Assembly (NCBI GenBank): GCA_027596195.1
Contig: JADGJG010000414.1
Coordinates: 1 to 20,711, forward strand
Length of the DNA stretch: 20,711 nt
Source of the DNA: Podochytrium sp. JEL0797
Taxonomy: Eukaryota > Chytridiomycota > Chytridiomycetes > Chytridiales > Chytriomycetaceae
Direction of reading: 5' to 3'
This document shows, piece after piece, positions 17,481 to 20,711 of this stretch (positions are counted from its first letter, which is position 1; each line of letters starts with the position of its first letter). The notes under the pieces were generated by a model. It worked only from the letters and a program-made list of their open reading frames with translations, did not search any database and had not been told where the DNA came from. The position numbers were made by a program, and so were the translations under genes.

Positions 17481-18685
17481 ATGAGCGGCAAATCGATGCG
17501 ATTGTCTTTCAAGGGCGACAAGCCAAAGTATGTCGCTTGCTCCTTCTTTCTCTCCTTATTTTAGGGATCCATCAGAGGGGCGAGAGTAGCGCCACACTCG
17601 AAAACTGCGCATTGCCTTGACGTTAACCCCCACCTCTCATTCCCCGCACACTCACCAACCACCCATCCATACTCCACCAAAACTCACCAACCTCCAATCC
17701 AGAAAGAAAAGAAAAACCACCTCCGACCGCACTAAAAACGGCTCCGACGACGACCTCCCCACCTCCACCACCACAGACAGCACATCCCAATGGTCAACAG
17801 CAACCGACATCTCCCACTTCATGGGCCCCCTCCTCCTCCTCTCCACCGCAACCCCACACCCCTCCTGTCTCGTTGTGAACGAGAAAACAAACGCACTCGC
17901 GTTGCAGAGCCTCGGCCCGGATCCCGACGTTGTCCTCTCGACTGTGGAACCTGTGCATGTCGGGCAGGTGTTTTTGGCGGCTCGGTTACCCACGGGAGAG
18001 GCCCGCGTTTCCATCAAGAGCGCGTTCGACATGTACCTCTCCTGCGACAAATTCGGAGAAGTCACGTGTGAGAAGGAAGCTGTGGGTCCCTACGAGGAAT
18101 GGGAAGTCGTGAAGCGCGAGGACGGATGGATTCTCCAGAGTGTCGTCAAGAACGCGTATTTGTCTGCGGAGCCGGATGGGAAGGACGATGCGTCGGTGGA
18201 TGAGGACGCGAGGAAGCGGATTGCGATGGGGAAGACGGGGTGGGGTGTGGGTGCTGGGAGAGTGTGTGGGAGTGTGAGGGCTGATGCGGAGACGGTTGGG
18301 TTTCGGGAGGTGTTTCAGGTGTGTTGGTTGTATTTCGCGATTTTTAGGTAGGATTGCTCACGTTGGCGTCACCCCCCGCGTAGATTCGTTGTCACACGCA
18401 AAACAAAATCAACGCGCACAAGAAAAAGAAGAAGGAGATGGAGGATTTGGATTCCGCCGCAGTCGATGCGGATCAGCTCAAAAAGTTTCAGAGTTATGGG
18501 CGCACGCAAATGAATGAGAAGGAAGCTGCGATTTTGAAGCGTGCGCAGAAGCAGGGGAATTTGAATGAGGCCTTGTTGGAGAGGCGGGAGAAGGTTTGGT
18601 TTTTTTTTTTGGTTTTTTGGTTTGTTTCAGTTTTCTAATCGATTCTTTTGGATGATAGATCAAGGCGGATCGGTACTGCAAATGA
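17481..18685 (+). CDS. FRG1: FRG1 family protein (actin-bundling / pre-mRNA-associated)
   Basis: Exons 17481-17527, 17703-18318, 18384-18593 and 18659-18685; 299 aa with phases consistent. A 47-nt first exon gives MSGKSMRLSFKGDKPK, and the second continues KKRK, matching the lysine-rich FRG1 N-terminus. The beta-trefoil (fascin-like) FRG1 domain spans about 50-235 (KSAFDMYLSCDKFGEV, KEAVGPYEEWEVV). The tail is the family signature: RCHTQNKINAHKKKKKEME, then EALLERREKIKADRYCK. In animals FRG1 is nuclear/nucleolar, co-purifies with spliceosomes and binds actin and RNA. The first intron is long for this locus (175 bp, C-rich). It is divergent from SDHAF4 with only 52 bp between starts. Confidence 0.93.
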
Positions 18686-18697
18686 TGTTGCGAGTTA

Positions 18698-18703
18698 AAT
18701 AAA
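18698..18703 (+). promoter_or_regulatory. Polyadenylation signal of FRG1
   Basis: AATAAA, 12 bp after the FRG1 stop codon and before the next same-strand gene at 18832. Confidence 0.5.
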
Positions 18704-18831
18704 GATTTAAGTTCTGTCCAAGGCCATTCGCACCCCTTCACAAAACTGTCTCATCAGCACCACGTGCCGCAGATTGAGAAAAAGAAAAAAATCCAATCTC
18801 CTTCTCGTTTCGATTTCCCAAACGCCCATCC

Positions 18832-19908
18832 ATGACAGCCGCTTCCACAACAACCCGCACCGCTCCCACCAAGCCCTCCTCTACACTCCCAACCCCAAAA
18901 CCGCGAACCACCACGACCACCACGACCACCGCCAAACTCCCCGCCCTCGCCCGAACTCTCTCCAAAGCCCCCACCACCACCTCAACCACAGTCCGCAAGC
19001 AAACCTCTCTCGCCAACACCCCACCCGCTTCCCGCGCCTCAACCCCACCCGTGTCCCGGTCCCGATCGGCCGCCCCCGCCTCGTCACTCTTGAACTCCTC
19101 GGCAGCGGCCAAGAGAAAGGAAGCCGCCGAAGCGAACTTGGAGAAGGAGTACCTCGTTGCGGCGTTGAAGGAACAAGTTGTTGAGTTGGAGCGTAAGCTT
19201 GAGAGGAGGGAGAGTGGGGAAGCGGATCAGTCTGTGGATTCGGAGGGATCTGTGGTTGTTGCAGTTGAGTGATTGTTGACTTGTTTAGTCGGCTTTGTGA
19301 GGGGAATGTATCTGGTTTGCGAATGCGTCCTGTCTGCGTGTGATGCCGAAACATTCGACGGGAGATCAATTATCGCCTGGACCTTCTCCGAAATAATCGA
19401 ATCAACTAACCCGCGGTACAAACAGACCCCCGAACCTTCCCCCCTCATCAAAGTCGCCGAACTCCAATCGAAACTCAAAATGCAAGACCTCGTGATTCAA
19501 AAACTCGAATCGAAAGTTACTGCGTTCGTGTCCAAAGACTCTGCCGTCGCGTTCCTCATGCAGGATAAAGAGAATAGCGAAGCGCGACTCGACATGATCA
19601 TCAAGGACAAGGATATGACGATTGAAATGATGAGGCGGCAGATTGAGATGCAGGTCTGTTTTTTGTTTTTTTGTTATTTAAGGGGGAAAAGGAAAGGTGT
19701 GAGGTTTGTTGACAATGGCGGTTTCCTTTTTGTGTAGGTTACGGGCTTGTTTTCCGAAGTCAACAAGTCGCGTGAGTTGCTCGTGTCGCAGGCCGAGACG
19801 CACGCGGAGGATTTGAAGCGTTTGAACGCGATGGTTACTTCGCAGGCGCAGGAGTTGGGTCAGTTGAGGGAGATGTTGAAGGAAAGGGGGGTCACTTTGG
19901 ATGAATAG
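18832..19908 (+). CDS. Unrecognised coiled-coil protein with basic Thr/Pro/Ser-rich N-terminus
   Basis: Proposed exons 18832-19263, 19426-19653 and 19738-19908; 276 aa. Residues 1-105 are disordered, rich in Thr, Pro, Ser, Ala and Arg, with a Thr run (TTTTTTTT) and no acids, a character often seen in microtubule- or nucleic-acid-binding tails. From ~108 on it is helical coiled coil (EANLEKEYLVAALKEQVVEL, AELQSKLKMQDLVIQKLESK, QELGQLREMLKERG). The 162-bp first intron has a convincing acceptor (branch CAACTAAC, then ACAAACAG), but its donor is uncertain: GTTGAG at 19264 is best in phase, and the in-frame stop at 19270-19272 must be spliced out. If it is retained, a 146-aa protein results. No family is recognised. 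Confidence 0.7.
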
Positions 19909-19979
19909 AAGAGGGCAAAGAGAGAAGGGGGGGGGCTAATGAAGGTGTCGATTTTTTTGGGTTGCTGACAGGCGTTTCT

Positions 19980-20135
19980 AGCTGGATTCTTGGATTCGCC
20001 AAATTCTATAATTAAACAGAGATTCTTTTAATTGGTTTAGTGGGGGGCGGGTGTAGACGCGTAAAAGTCGCACCTAAACGTTCCGCAAAACCGTTTCGAC
20101 GAAAGCGACTCGGCGAACGATTCCCCACTCGAGAA
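19980..20135 (+). repeat. Promoter-like direct repeat, copy 1
   Basis: Pairs with 20164-20290 at an offset of about 184 bp, with conserved order of short motifs and several indels. Confidence 0.7.
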
Positions 20136-20163
20136 TCTCTTTTCGCGAGTCGTTTTCTTTTAC

Positions 20164-20290
20164 AGCTGTATTCTTGGATTCGCAAAACTTTATAAATCGT
20201 ATAAAATTGGGGCAGGTGTATACGACGCGTAAAAATCGCGTGTTGTGTTCCGCACGAAAGTGACTCGGCGATGATTCCCCACTCGGTGAA
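20164..20290 (+). repeat. Promoter-like direct repeat, copy 2
   Basis: Second copy, nearer the gene. It keeps the TATAAA at 20191-20196 and ACGCGTAAAA, and has lost about 30 bases compared with copy 1. Confidence 0.7.
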
Positions 20291-20292
20291 TT

Positions 20293-20711
20293 ATGTCTGT
20301 GCATCATTGCTTCTATCTTAACTTCCGGCAGGTATAAATTCAACCTCGTAAATATTAGCGATATTCCAATTTCAGTCAAAACAAAAAAAAACACAAAAGG
20401 CAACCGACAACCGCGGAAACCCTTACAACGTCACCTCGTCCGGCACCAACAAACAGGTATGTTGTGCATCCATCTCTCTCTCTTTGCCTTGCCACCCGAT
20501 CGTCCCTGTTGTCTGCGATCATAGAGGCTGACTGACTGCGTTTTTCGGCACCCAGGGCAACCACTTTTGCTCTCGCGACTTTGGCAGCTCCGCGCCCAAC
20601 AAGAACATCTACCACTACTCCAACTCGGACTGGTCATACTACTATAAAAACTCGGACGGAACCCAGTATTTCTCTGGCGCGAACGGGTCGGGTGCCACGT
20701 CCACGGCCGGG
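20293..20711 (+). CDS. Small Gly/Ser/Tyr/Asn-rich protein of a fungal family, 5' part (cut by window end)
   Basis: The coding core is 20400-20456 plus 20556 onward, joined across a 99-bp intron (GTATGT…CACCCAG): NPYNVTSSGTNKQ then GNHFCSRDFGSSAPNKNIYH and YSNSDWSYYYKNSDGTQYF. This tandem Y-H-Y-S-N-x-D-x-S-Y-Y-Y pattern is one I recall from small fungal proteins of unknown role. No ATG precedes the core in its frame before a stop at 20349. One solution is ATG 20293, exon to 20331, a 44-bp intron (20332-20375, GTATAA…TTTCAG) and re-entry in phase at 20376. The alternative is that GTATAAAT at 20332 is a TATA box and the start codon is non-standard or lost (GCA where ATG would fit at 20400). The 3' end lies outside the window. 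Confidence 0.6.

Larger units (their letters stand above)
19909..20292. promoter_or_regulatory. Intergenic region with duplicated promoter-like block
   Basis: Between the coiled-coil gene stop and the last gene. A block at 19980-20135 recurs at 20164-20290, upstream of the last gene. Shared parts in order: AGCTG.ATTCTTGGATTCGC, an A/T box (TATAAT-like in the first, TATAAA at 20191-20196 in the second), a GGC(A/G)GGTGTA stretch, ACGCGTAAAA, TTCCGCA, GACTCGGCGA and GATTCCCCACTCG. ACGCGT (20057-20062, 20225-20230) equals the yeast MCB cell-cycle box, and TGACTC-like cores resemble bZIP sites; both are only sequence resemblances here. Confidence 0.55.

Noticed and set aside
1..20711. CRISPR arrays, prokaryotic operons, tRNA or rRNA genes
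   Set aside because: None seen; repeats present are protein-coding or promoter repeats, and genes carry spliceosomal introns.

Overview
This is a gene-dense eukaryotic nuclear window. It looks fungal, and most likely from an early-diverging zoosporic (chytrid-type) fungus. That placement is inference. It rests on short GT-AG introns (about 35-175 bp), tight divergent gene pairs, a plant-like F-box/LRR protein of a kind I associate with chytrids, and a Nup214/Nup159 homologue that carries RanBP2-type zinc fingers. No tRNA, rRNA, CRISPR array or intact transposon was seen.

Layout. At 3-250 (+) the 3' end of a cut gene may be present. At 245-995 (-) there are frame-switching, coding-like stretches that look like a decayed gene. 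At 1258-12779 (-) lies one very large gene, which I splice into 27 exons and 3324 aa. It encodes a nucleoporin of the Nup159/Nup214 family with three N-terminal-type beta-propellers in a row, six RanBP2-type zinc fingers, FG repeats and one coiled coil. Every exon junction keeps frame, and no stop or usable start separates propeller I from propeller II. Propellers II and III, introns included, are a recent ~1.9 kb tandem duplication; propeller I is older and diverged. At 12840-13703 (+) an F-box/LRR-like gene starts 60 bp from the nucleoporin start. Beyond it, at 13845-13970, is a decayed fragment of the same propeller.

The rest is ordinary housekeeping. 14679-15839 (-) encodes an LRR protein with an acidic tail. 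15996-16931 (+) encodes mitochondrial ribosomal protein uL29m (MRPL47/Mrpl4). 17047-17428 (-) encodes SDHAF4, a complex II assembly factor. 17481-18685 (+) encodes FRG1. 18832-19908 (+) encodes an unrecognised coiled-coil protein. After a duplicated promoter-like block (19980-20290) comes the 5' part of a small Gly/Ser/Tyr/Asn-rich protein gene, cut by the window end.

The genes share no single pathway. uL29m and SDHAF4 are both mitochondrial; the nucleoporin is expected to act in mRNA export at the cytoplasmic face of the pore. The main novelty is the multi-propeller nucleoporin and the signs that its locus is still expanding and decaying.
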